A stretch of 24,618 nucleotides of DNA from an uncultured Dysosmobacter sp. (GTDB taxonomy: Bacteria > Bacillota > Clostridia > Oscillospirales > Oscillospiraceae). The notes under the pieces were generated by a model, which saw nothing but the letters and a program-made list of their open reading frames with translations, was not told the DNA's origin and did not search any database. A program made the position numbers and the translations under genes. Positions 15,647 through 22,616 of the stretch are shown piece after piece. Numbering within the stretch: position 1 is the first letter of the stretch; each line of letters opens with the position of its first letter. The stretch lies in NCBI GenBank assembly GCA_934563745.1, contig CAKTHE010000029.1:1-24618 (forward strand), written 5' to 3'.

Positions 15647-15785
15647 AGTCCTCCGTATGCAGCTGCGGAACCGGCGCCCTCACGGCACATGGAACATCCC
15701 GCTTAATGCTGCTCGGTTCCCCGCCTGACATGATTCGCAGGGTTACATTGCGCGAGACCGGCTCCGCAGCTGTATGCGGAGGACT
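15647..15785 (-). ncRNA. ffs: Signal recognition particle RNA (small bacterial type)
   Basis: The minus strand folds into one long hairpin. AGTCCTCCG at 15785-15777 pairs with CGGAGGACT at 15655-15647, and the inner stem CAGCTGCGGA pairs with TCCGCAGCTG, with G-U pairs that preserve helix. At the tip is the hallmark of helix 8: ATGTCAGGC, a GGAA tetraloop closed by GG/CC, then GAGCAGCATTAAG, the element bound by Ffh; CATGTGCCG also follows. The RNA scaffolds Ffh in co-translational targeting to the membrane. It lies 51 bases upstream of dnaX on the same strand, as in Bacillus. A leader of about 65 bases separates the promoter start from the hairpin, and may be removed by processing. End points are estimated from pairing. 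Confidence 0.93.
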
Positions 15786-15858
15786 GTTTTCCTTATTGGC
15801 TCTGCGGCGGAATGAAAAACGGAACATCGACCGACCCGCAGAAATCGATCGCTTATCT

Positions 15859-15887
15859 ATTTTACTATAAACTTTTCCGCTTGGCAA
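15859..15887 (-). promoter_or_regulatory. Promoter of the SRP RNA-dnaX transcript
   Basis: On the minus strand TTGCCA (15887-15882) and TAAAAT (15864-15859) are 17 bases apart. Transcription should start near 15852. It is divergent from the tRNA promoter. Confidence 0.75.
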
Positions 15888-15920
15888 GGTAAAAAAGAAG
15901 CATTCGATTAAAAATTATAC

Positions 15921-15948
15921 TTTACAACCGGAAAATATGTGGTATAAT
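15921..15948 (+). promoter_or_regulatory. Promoter of tRNA-Ala
   Basis: TTTACA (15921-15926) and a perfect TATAAT (15943-15948) with a 16-base spacer lie about 30 bases upstream of the mature tRNA. Confidence 0.7.
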
Positions 15949-15980
15949 ATTTCTTGCCGTTGGAAAACTGACGGCAGCCC

Positions 15981-16056
<76 letters not shown>

Positions 16057-16057
16057 T

Positions 16058-16094
16058 GTCGGAGTAAGCTTATTGGCTTGCTCCGACTTTTTTT
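16058..16094 (+). terminator. Terminator after tRNA-Ala
   Basis: A 12-bp stem (16058-16069 with 16076-16087, one G-U pair) is followed by seven T residues, directly after the tRNA CCA. Confidence 0.92.
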
Positions 16095-16189
16095 GCTTGA
16101 TCGCCGGGTACGGCGCAGATTCCAAAGGGCACGACCGAGACCGGGCCTTTTGGAATCCTTGTATATTCGGAAAGGGAGGGCGATCTTCC

Positions 16190-17236
16190 ATGGTGATTGA
16201 TCGACCGGACTATTATTCTGCGTTTCATTGCCTGGCCGGGCGGTGTTCGCACAGCTGCTGCGAAAAATGGGAAGTGACTATTGACGGGGAAACGGCCCGG
16301 TATTACCGGTCTCTGCCGGGCACTTTGGGCGAGCGGCTTCGCGGCGCCCTGAAAGAGGATGCGGATGGGGAGCTGTGCTTCCCACTGGATGGGGGACGCT
16401 GCCCCTTCTGGCGCGCGGATGGACTGTGCGAGATCCATGCTGAGTTGGGGGAGGCGGCAACCTCCGTGACCTGCCGGGAGCATCCGCGCTTTCTGGAGGA
16501 TTACGGTCCCTTCTGGGAGGTGACGCTGTCGGCTTCCTGCCCGGCCGCCAATGCACTGCTTCTGGGCAGTACCAAGCCCCTGGGCTTTGTGCGGGAGGAG
16601 ACCGGAGAGCCCGGCGAAGAAGGGGATCCCTGGCTGGTGGGCCTGGTGCCGCTGCGCCGGAAGATGATGGGTCTGCTGGCGCGCCGTGATTTGCCGCTGC
16701 GGCTTCGCCTGCGGCGGTACCTGCTTCTGGCGGAGCGGGCACAGGACCTTCTGGACCAGGAACAGGTGCAGGCGCTTGCCGACCTTGCCGAACCGGCGGA
16801 GGAGCTGTGCCCGGAGGTCCCGGATGGCCCCGGCCTTTTCCCGGCGCTGCTGGTCCGCATGATGACGCTGGAAGCCTTGGATCCGGACTGGCACGCCGTT
16901 CTGGATGCAGCCTGCACGGCTCCTCCGGCGGCAGCGGCAGAGGAACTGTTGGAGCGGATCGGAACCTACTGTTCGTTCCGCTATTTGTTGAAAGCGGTCA
17001 ACGACGGGGATCTGCTGTCCCGGGCGCAGCTGTGCGTTGCCGCCGTGCTGACTGTGGAGCGGCTGGCGGCCGCGGGACTGGGCTTGCCCGAGGCCCTGCG
17101 GCGGTGGAGCTGTGAGATCGAGCACGACGACGATAATTTGGACGCGCTGCTGGACGCATTTCGGACGGATCCTGCTTTGTCACCGGCTGCATTCTATCGG
17201 GAGCTGGCAGGGACTGCTCAGGTGAACACACAATAA
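16190..17236 (+). CDS. FliB-like flagellin lysine-N-methylase family protein
   Basis: This 348-residue protein opens with DYYSAFHCLAGRCSHSCCEKWEVTID, the Cys-rich N-terminus typical of the FliB family. Further conserved Cys positions follow in GRCPFWRADGLCEIH, TCREHPRF and SASCPAAN; these cysteines probably hold an iron-sulfur cluster. FliB proteins methylate surface lysines of flagellin. The start at 16190 has AAAGGGAGGG upstream. No flagellar gene is present in the window. Many gut Clostridia carry such proteins without flagella nearby, so the substrate here may not be flagellin. The gene stands alone between the tRNA terminator and the structured RNA region. The family call is good; the specific substrate is uncertain. 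Confidence 0.82.
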   Translation: MVIDRPDYYSAFHCLAGRCSHSCCEKWEVTIDGETARYYRSLPGTLGERLRGALKEDADGELCFPLDGGRCPFWRADGLCEIHAELGEAATSVTCREHPRFLEDYGPFWEVTLSASCPAANALLLGSTKPLGFVREETGEPGEEGDPWLVGLVPLRRKMMGLLARRDLPLRLRLRRYLLLAERAQDLLDQEQVQALADLAEPAEELCPEVPDGPGLFPALLVRMMTLEALDPDWHAVLDAACTAPPAAAAEELLERIGTYCSFRYLLKAVNDGDLLSRAQLCVAAVLTVERLAAAGLGLPEALRRWSCEIEHDDDNLDALLDAFRTDPALSPAAFYRELAGTAQVNTQ

Positions 17237-17260
17237 AGTATGCAATCCACACAAACACTA

Positions 17261-17289
17261 TTGACAATCGAGAAAATGTATTGTATATT
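17261..17289 (+). promoter_or_regulatory. Near-consensus promoter of the structured RNA
   Basis: A perfect TTGACA (17261-17266) and TATATT (17284-17289) with a 17-base spacer is the best promoter match in the window. It lies 25 bases after the FliB-like stop and is not followed by any convincing reading frame. Confidence 0.8.
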
Positions 17290-17295
17290 ATAGAC

Positions 17296-17679
17296 ACAGA
17301 AAGGGGTGAGTCCCATGGGCTAGTCCCACGGAAGACGCTGCATAAAGCAAATCCCCCTGCGGCGCCCGGAGTGTGTAAAATTTTTCTTCATAGCGCGATT
17401 TGGAAGTTCCGTTGTTCTCCAAGGACAAAACAAGCTCATTGAAATGAGAGGTACGGATCTGCCCTTCCGGGCTGTAGAAGTGATCCGCTGTACATGGTTT
17501 TCTGCATTGGAAAAATGCCAGGCTTCCCGATCCCCGATGGAAAGAACAGTCCTTGTAAGAGGGGAAAACCTCTGATCTCCGGGCGTGATCTTGCAGAAAG
17601 TAAGAGGTAAACGTATTGGAAAAACCCGTTGAGCAGTAGCCCCCCAGCCACGTTGGATGGCTGGGGGGTTGTGCTTTTT
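17296..17679 (+). ncRNA. Candidate structured noncoding RNA (about 380 nt), unassigned
   Basis: A near-consensus promoter, a strong intrinsic terminator and no convincing coding frame bound this segment. It contains an orderly series of hairpins. ACACA (17294-17298) with TGTGT (17372-17376) encloses CGCTGCA/TGCGGCG (17336-17364). TTGGA/TCCAA lies at 17400-17422 and CTCAT/ATGAG with a TGAA loop at 17435-17448. A long two-part hairpin occupies 17451-17493. CTG-CATT/AATG-CAG lies at 17502-17521 and TTCC-ATC/GAT-GGAA at 17524-17542. AGAGG/CCTCT lies at 17558-17573. It lacks the RNase P, tmRNA and SRP signatures and I could not match it to 6S RNA. It stands alone between genes reading away or towards it, so it is probably a trans-acting RNA and not a leader. 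Ends are estimated from the promoter and terminator. Confidence 0.65.
17640..17679 (+). terminator. Strong terminator of the structured RNA
   Basis: CCCCCCAGCCA (17640-17650) pairs with its exact complement (17658-17668) and is followed by a T-rich tail (TTGTGCTTTTT). An outer 8-bp repeat, AACCCGTT (17623-17630) with AACGGGTT (17686-17693), brackets it. Confidence 0.88.
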
Positions 17680-17977
17680 GCGGGAAACGGGTTCGCAGAC
17701 GCTCCGCGCCGGCTGTGCCGCGGGCATTGAGGCGCGGCTGCTGGCCTTTTGAACGGAATGCAGAAGCGGCCGGGATTTTCCGGCTGAACGAATTTTGCAA
17801 AAGCGCCCCGTTCCGGCATAACCGGAACGGGGCGCTTTTATTATTTGCGGGGGATTCACCTGATGGAACAGTGCGAAACTTCGCTATTCCACCTGGCACA
17901 GTCTTTTCCGACTGATGCTTTCTTCAAGCAAAGAAAAGGCGTGGAAAAGCTGCGAAAATAACCTCCTTTACCCTTCT
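17680..17977. other. Intergenic remainder between structured RNA and gapA
   Basis: Apart from the terminator at 17799-17839 I see no gene here. 17680-17798 is GC-rich and holds only a short GCCGG/CCGGC hairpin near 17769-17785. 17860-17895 holds an imperfect hairpin (GGAACAG..GCGAA against TTCGCTATTCC) in the 3' trailer of gapA. Frames that cross this stretch have no ribosome binding site. Confidence 0.6.
17799..17839. terminator. Terminator downstream of gapA (bidirectional)
   Basis: 18-base arms (17799-17816 with 17822-17839, core GCGCCCCGTTCCGG) are flanked by A-run and T-run. It lies about 140 bases after gapA on the minus strand and can also stop read-through from the structured RNA. 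Confidence 0.9.
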
Positions 17978-19033
<1,056 letters not shown>

Positions 19034-19037
19034 CTAC

Positions 19038-19057
19038 AAACGTTTGCGCAAACGTTT
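19038..19057. promoter_or_regulatory. Perfect 20-bp palindromic operator (LacI/PurR type)
   Basis: AAACGTTTGCGCAAACGTTT is its own reverse complement. It contains two AAACGTTT cores whose centres are 12 bp apart, each resembling half of the GCAAACGTTTGC boxes bound by PurR-like LacI family members. It lies just downstream of the predicted gapA transcription start, where a bound repressor would block transcription. A weaker AAACGATT word lies next to it at 19063-19070. Confidence 0.85.
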
Positions 19058-19078
19058 TGTTTAAACGATTACACCCTG

Positions 19079-19107
19079 ATCATAACACAGGGCGCGCGGG
19101 GGTACAA
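19079..19107 (-). promoter_or_regulatory. Promoter of gapA
   Basis: On the minus strand TTGTAC (19107-19102) and TATGAT (19084-19079) are 17 bases apart. The start site should fall near 19072, about 15 bases before the palindromic operator. Confidence 0.7.
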
Positions 19108-19204
19108 TTGACAAAACAGCAAATGTTCTCTGTCTATTCTATGCAAAGGACACAGACGAAAACAAGGGAAAAACGATGAAAATAACCAAAAGCCAGGGGG
19201 GTCC

Positions 19205-19233
19205 TTGACACTCTGCGGCGTAAGGAATATACT
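19205..19233 (+). promoter_or_regulatory. Promoter of the LacI-family regulator
   Basis: A perfect TTGACA (19205-19210) and TATACT (19228-19233) have a 17-base spacer, about 58 bases before the regulator start. A TATAAT at 19241-19246 is too far from this -35 to be its partner. Confidence 0.7.
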
Positions 19234-19290
19234 GTGAAAATATAATGGATTACGCAATAGAAAGCGGAATTGCGCAAGAGGGTGAAACAA

Positions 19291-20313
19291 ATGAAAGTGA
19301 CCATCAGCGACGTGGCGAAACGCGCGGGCGTTTCCACAGCCACGGTTTCCCATACGATCAACAACACCCGCTACGTCTCGGCCGAGACCAAGGAACGGGT
19401 ATTCAACGCCATTGCCGAGCTGGGCTACACGCCGGATGCCTCCGCCCGGAGCTTCCGGACCGGAAAGAAGAAGACCATCGGGTTTATTGTTCCGGATATT
19501 TCCAACCGGTTTTTTGCCACGATGATTGAGGCGGTCGAGCGTCAGCTCTCTGCGGCGGGCTATCATCTGATCATTGCCAACACGCAGGAAGACGAGGCCC
19601 GGGAAGAGACCAATATCCGCCTTTTGACAGCCGGCCTGGTGGATGGGCTGCTGATCGCCACCACCATGAATGATTTTGACCGGTTTGACAGCCTGATCCC
19701 GGCGGGCTTTCCGGTGGTCCTGGTGGACCGCACGTTTGAAACGAAAAAGTATTCGTCCCTGTGTGTGTCCAACTTCCAGCCGATTTACCGCAGTGTCTGC
19801 CGCCTGGCGGGCAAGGGGGATCAGCGGATCGGAATCATCGGCGGCCTGCCCCGGCTGAGCACCACCCGGGAGCGGATCACGGCGTATCAGCAGGCGGTGA
19901 TGGACTGCGGTCTGCCCCAGGATGACGCCCTGATCTGCTACGGCGATTCCATGGAGAACAGCGCCTGCGCCTGCCTGGATGTCCTGCTGGAGCGGGGCTG
20001 CGATGCAGTGATCGTCACGAACGGGCTGATGGCCTCGGATACGATGATGTACCTGCAGAAGAAGAACATTCACCTGGTGGAGGACATTGATCTGGTCAGC
20101 TTCATCGACTATGACTCCCGGTTCTATCAGCTCTACGCCAACCAGATGGACTGCATTATCCAGCCGGTGGAGGAGCTTGGGACCGCGGCAGGCGATCAGA
20201 TCCTGCTGCGGGTGGAGAATCCGGAGGCCCCGATTTTTGAAAAGGTGCTGACCAGCGCCTACCAGCCCTACAGCCAGTCCGGCACCTGGGGCGGCGGAGG
20301 AGCCCAGCACTGA
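19291..20313 (+). CDS. LacI-family transcriptional regulator
   Basis: This 340-residue repressor has an N-terminal helix-turn-helix (ISDVAKRAGVSTATVSHTINNTRYVS), a hinge (ASARSFRTGKK) and a periplasmic-binding-type ligand domain starting at TIGFIVPDISNRFFATMI. The recognition helix TATVSHTINN resembles PurR (TTTVSHVINK), which suits the GCAAACG-type palindrome found in the gapA leader. At the hinge position usually held by the intercalating Leu it has Phe55. The ATG at 19291 has GAGGGTGA upstream; a start seven codons earlier is less likely. The gene is divergent from gapA with a shared control region, so gapA and itself are probable targets. The effector cannot be read from the sequence; a sugar or glycolytic intermediate is plausible. 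Confidence 0.92.
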   Translation: MKVTISDVAKRAGVSTATVSHTINNTRYVSAETKERVFNAIAELGYTPDASARSFRTGKKKTIGFIVPDISNRFFATMIEAVERQLSAAGYHLIIANTQEDEAREETNIRLLTAGLVDGLLIATTMNDFDRFDSLIPAGFPVVLVDRTFETKKYSSLCVSNFQPIYRSVCRLAGKGDQRIGIIGGLPRLSTTRERITAYQQAVMDCGLPQDDALICYGDSMENSACACLDVLLERGCDAVIVTNGLMASDTMMYLQKKNIHLVEDIDLVSFIDYDSRFYQLYANQMDCIIQPVEELGTAAGDQILLRVENPEAPIFEKVLTSAYQPYSQSGTWGGGGAQH

Positions 20314-20327
20314 GAAAAGTCGCACAC

Positions 20328-20365
20328 AACACCCCGGCGCGCAGCGCGCCGGGGTGTTTTCTTTT
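20328..20365. terminator. Bidirectional terminator between lacI-type gene and tktC
   Basis: 15-base arms (20328-20342 with 20344-20358, core ACACCCCGGCGCG) are followed by TTCTTTTT on the plus strand. It separates two convergent genes. Confidence 0.85.
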
Positions 20366-21291
20366 TACAGACTCTCCTTGATCTGCGCGGCGATCTGATC
20401 CGCTGTCAGGCCGTATTCCCGCAGAACGTCCGCCGCCTTGCCGGATTGACCGAAGCGGTCCTGCACGCCCAGCTTGCGGAACGAGCAGGAGACCTTGCCC
20501 ATCAGAGCATCGGCCACGGCGTCGCCCAGACCGCCGATGACGCTGTGCTCTTCCACGGTGACCACATGACCGCACTGGCGGGCGTACTGGGTGACGCATG
20601 CGGTGTCCAGGGGCTTGATGGTATGCACATTGATCACGGCGGCGGAGATGCCATCCTGCTCCAGCAGCCGGGCGGCTTCCAGAGTCTCGGATACCATCAG
20701 GCCGCAGGCGAAGACGGCCACGTCACGGCCCTCCCGCAGCACATTGGCCTTGCCGATCTCAAAGGGATACGTCTCTTCGAAGACGGGCGAGGCCAGGCGG
20801 GCCAGGCGCAGATAGGCCGGCCCCTGGAATTCCGCCAGGGCAAAGACCGCCCGGCGGGCCTCGCCGGCATCGGCAGGAACGATCACGGTCATGCCGGGGA
20901 TGACCCGCATCAGGGCCAGATCCTCAATGCACTGATGGCTTCCGCCGTCTTCCCCTACGGAGACGCCCGCGTGCGACATGCACAGCTTTACGTTGAAGTG
21001 CGGATAGGCCACGGAGTTGCGGACCTGCTCATACGCTCTGCCTGCGCCGAACATGGCAAAGGTGGAGCAGAAGGGGATCAGCCCCATGGTGGAAAGACCG
21101 GCCGCGGTGTTGATCATGTTGGCCTCTGCGATGCCCATATCAAAGAAGCGGTCCGGGTAAGCGGCCTTGAAGTGCTTGGTCATGGTAGCGCCGGCCAGAT
21201 CGGCATCCAGCACCACGATTTTATCATTCTGCGCGCCCAGCTCGACCAGGGCCTTGCCGTAAGCCTCGCGGGTCGCCATTTTTTCTGCCAT
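20365..21291 (-). CDS. Transketolase, C-terminal subunit
   Basis: This 308-residue protein holds the pyrimidine-binding and C-terminal domains of transketolase. Family blocks are VVLDADLAGATMTKHF, RFFDMGIAEANMINTAAGLS, SHAGVSVGEDGGSHQCIEDLALMR and the C-terminal EEHSVIGGLGDAVAD. Together with the N-terminal subunit encoded just upstream it forms a complete thiamine-diphosphate enzyme that moves two-carbon units in the non-oxidative pentose phosphate pathway. The ATG at 21291 has AAAGGAC upstream; a second ATG four codons later is possible. It is separated from the upstream half by 66 bases, so the split is a genuine two-gene arrangement, common in Clostridia and archaea, and not a frameshift. 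Confidence 0.95.
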   Translation of the reverse strand: MAEKMATREAYGKALVELGAQNDKIVVLDADLAGATMTKHFKAAYPDRFFDMGIAEANMINTAAGLSTMGLIPFCSTFAMFGAGRAYEQVRNSVAYPHFNVKLCMSHAGVSVGEDGGSHQCIEDLALMRVIPGMTVIVPADAGEARRAVFALAEFQGPAYLRLARLASPVFEETYPFEIGKANVLREGRDVAVFACGLMVSETLEAARLLEQDGISAAVINVHTIKPLDTACVTQYARQCGHVVTVEEHSVIGGLGDAVADALMGKVSCSFRKLGVQDRFGQSGKAADVLREYGLTADQIAAQIKESL

Positions 21292-21357
21292 TCAAATCGT
21301 CCTTTCGTTGGGACTTGCGTCCCGAAAAATGAAAGCCTGGAAGGGGCCCTGCGGGGC

Positions 21358-22179
21358 TCAGCTCTCCAGAGCGCTGAGCTCGGCCAGGGCCTGGTCACGC
21401 TGCTCGGTGTTGGGGGCCTTGCCGTGCCAGCCCACCTGATTTTCCATGAAGGAGACACCCTTGCCCTTGACGGTGTGTGCCAGGATGCACTTGGGCTTCC
21501 CGGGGGCTGTGGGCAGCGCCAGAGCGGGCAGGACCTGAGCGAGGTCGTTGCCGTCCGGCAGTTCGATCACGTCACAGCCGAAGGCCCGCAGCTTGGCCGG
21601 CAGGTCGCCCAGGGACATGACCTCGTTGTTGGTTCCGTCGATCTGAAGACCGTTGTTGTCGATCAGGATCGTAAGATTGTCCAGCTTGTAATGGGCGGCG
21701 GACATCAGCGCCTCCCAGATCTGCCCCTCCTGGCATTCGCCGTCGCCGCACAGGGCAAAAACCTTGGTATCCTTGCCCAGGTGCTTGGCGCCCAGGGCCA
21801 TGCCGACGGCAATGGAAAGGCCCTGTCCCAAAGAGCCGGTGGATGCATCCACACCGGGGACCTTTTTGGCGTCCGGATGGCCCTGCAGGATGCTGTGGAG
21901 CTGACGGAATTGGGCGAATTCGTCCTTAGAGATGAAGCCGAGCTCTGCCAGAATGGCGTAGTAGCAGGGAGCCGCATGGCCTTTGCTGAGCACAAAGCGG
22001 TCCCGGTCCGGGTTGTGGGGGTTGTGGGGATCCACCCGCATCTGGGTGCAGAAAGTCCCCACCATCAGCTCTACGGCGGACAAGGAGCCGCCGGGGTGGC
22101 CGCTGCCGGCGTTGGCAGTCATGGTGATAATGTCCTTGCGGACCTCGGTGCAAAGCCGGGTAAGGTCCTGAGTTGTCAT
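21358..22179 (-). CDS. Transketolase, N-terminal subunit
   Basis: This 273-residue protein holds the diphosphate-binding half of transketolase. Recognisable blocks are GSGHPGGSLSAVELM, RDRFVLSKGHAAPCYYA, GSLGQGLSIAVGMALGAK and the thiamine diphosphate/Mg motif GDGECQEGQIWEAL followed by DNNGLQIDG. HTVKGKGVSFMEN lies near the C-terminus. The ATG at 22179 follows GGAGG at seven bases. Its start lies two bases after the stop of the tiny upstream membrane protein gene, and its ribosome binding site is inside that gene, so the two are likely coupled. Confidence 0.95.
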   Translation of the reverse strand: MTTQDLTRLCTEVRKDIITMTANAGSGHPGGSLSAVELMVGTFCTQMRVDPHNPHNPDRDRFVLSKGHAAPCYYAILAELGFISKDEFAQFRQLHSILQGHPDAKKVPGVDASTGSLGQGLSIAVGMALGAKHLGKDTKVFALCGDGECQEGQIWEALMSAAHYKLDNLTILIDNNGLQIDGTNNEVMSLGDLPAKLRAFGCDVIELPDGNDLAQVLPALALPTAPGKPKCILAHTVKGKGVSFMENQVGWHGKAPNTEQRDQALAELSALES

Positions 22180-22181
22180 GG

Positions 22182-22388
22182 TCAAGCCTCCGTATCGTCA
22201 AATGATTCCGACGGCTGCGAACCGCCGGAAGAACCTTCTTTGGGGGATGAAGCCTGCTCCGGCGGACGGCCGGCGCGGGTCCAGGGCGCATTTCCCGGGT
22301 CAAAGCAGAACCGGGCAAAAAACCAGAACACGCCCAGCAGGATGATCCACCGGAGAATGTCCGCGAGAATTCTGAGAAGAAAACCCAT
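22182..22388 (-). CDS. Small single-pass membrane protein upstream of transketolase
   Basis: I do not recognise this 68-residue protein. It has an excellent ribosome binding site (AAAGGAGGG) and an ATG at 22388. The N-terminal membrane segment (LLRILADILRWIILLGVFWFFARF) is followed by a short Pro/Ser/Gly/Glu-rich polar tail of about 40 residues ending in DDTEA. It is the first gene of the tkt operon and its stop is two bases from the tktN start. Conserved spacing and a strong start make it a real gene despite its size. It may simply be a small membrane protein sharing a promoter, or a leader gene that sets tkt translation. Confidence 0.75.
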   Translation of the reverse strand: MGFLLRILADILRWIILLGVFWFFARFCFDPGNAPWTRAGRPPEQASSPKEGSSGGSQPSESFDDTEA

Positions 22389-22414
22389 AGGTAAGCCCTC
22401 CTTTCATTTACGGT

Positions 22415-22442
22415 AACATAGACGCAAGAGGCTGTCAAGCAA
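22415..22442 (-). promoter_or_regulatory. Possible promoter of the small ORF-tkt operon
   Basis: On the minus strand TTGCTT (22442-22437) and TATGTT (22420-22415) have a 16-base spacer, 27 bases before the small gene. A perfect TTGACA overlaps (22438-22433) but lacks a well-spaced -10. Confidence 0.4.
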
Positions 22443-22532
22443 AGCCCCGGCAAAAGAGAGCCAAAAAACGGCGGGGCGATCCGGAAAAAACCGGGGTTTT
22501 GACGGCGGCCCTTCGGCGGGAACATCCGGGAA

Positions 22533-22561
22533 TTGCGCAGGGGCGATGTTTCCTGTATAAT
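22533..22561 (+). promoter_or_regulatory. Promoter of fumC
   Basis: TTGCGC (22533-22538) and a perfect TATAAT (22556-22561) are 17 bases apart, 55 bases before the fumC start. Confidence 0.7.
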
Positions 22562-22616
22562 AAGGTGAAATTTGCGGCCGGAAGGGCCGAATCCAACGAA
22601 ACAAGGGGGATCTTCA

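Noticed and set aside
17444..17575. Plus-strand 43-codon frame inside the structured RNA
   Set aside because: No ribosome binding site precedes its ATG, and its start is buried in a perfect hairpin (CTCAT/ATGAG).
17288..17899. Overlapping minus-strand frames across the structured RNA (up to 203 codons)
   Set aside because: Several frames are open at once, none has a ribosome binding site or known domain, and they cross two terminators. They are better seen as antisense of a stop-poor RNA.
20365..22179. Transketolase broken by a frameshift
   Set aside because: Each half has its own start, ribosome binding site and stop with 66 bases between; this is the normal two-gene form.
20446..22416. 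Long plus-strand open frame (656 codons) over the transketolase genes
   Set aside because: It is antisense to both tkt genes, whose motifs are clear; it has no ribosome binding site or known domain.
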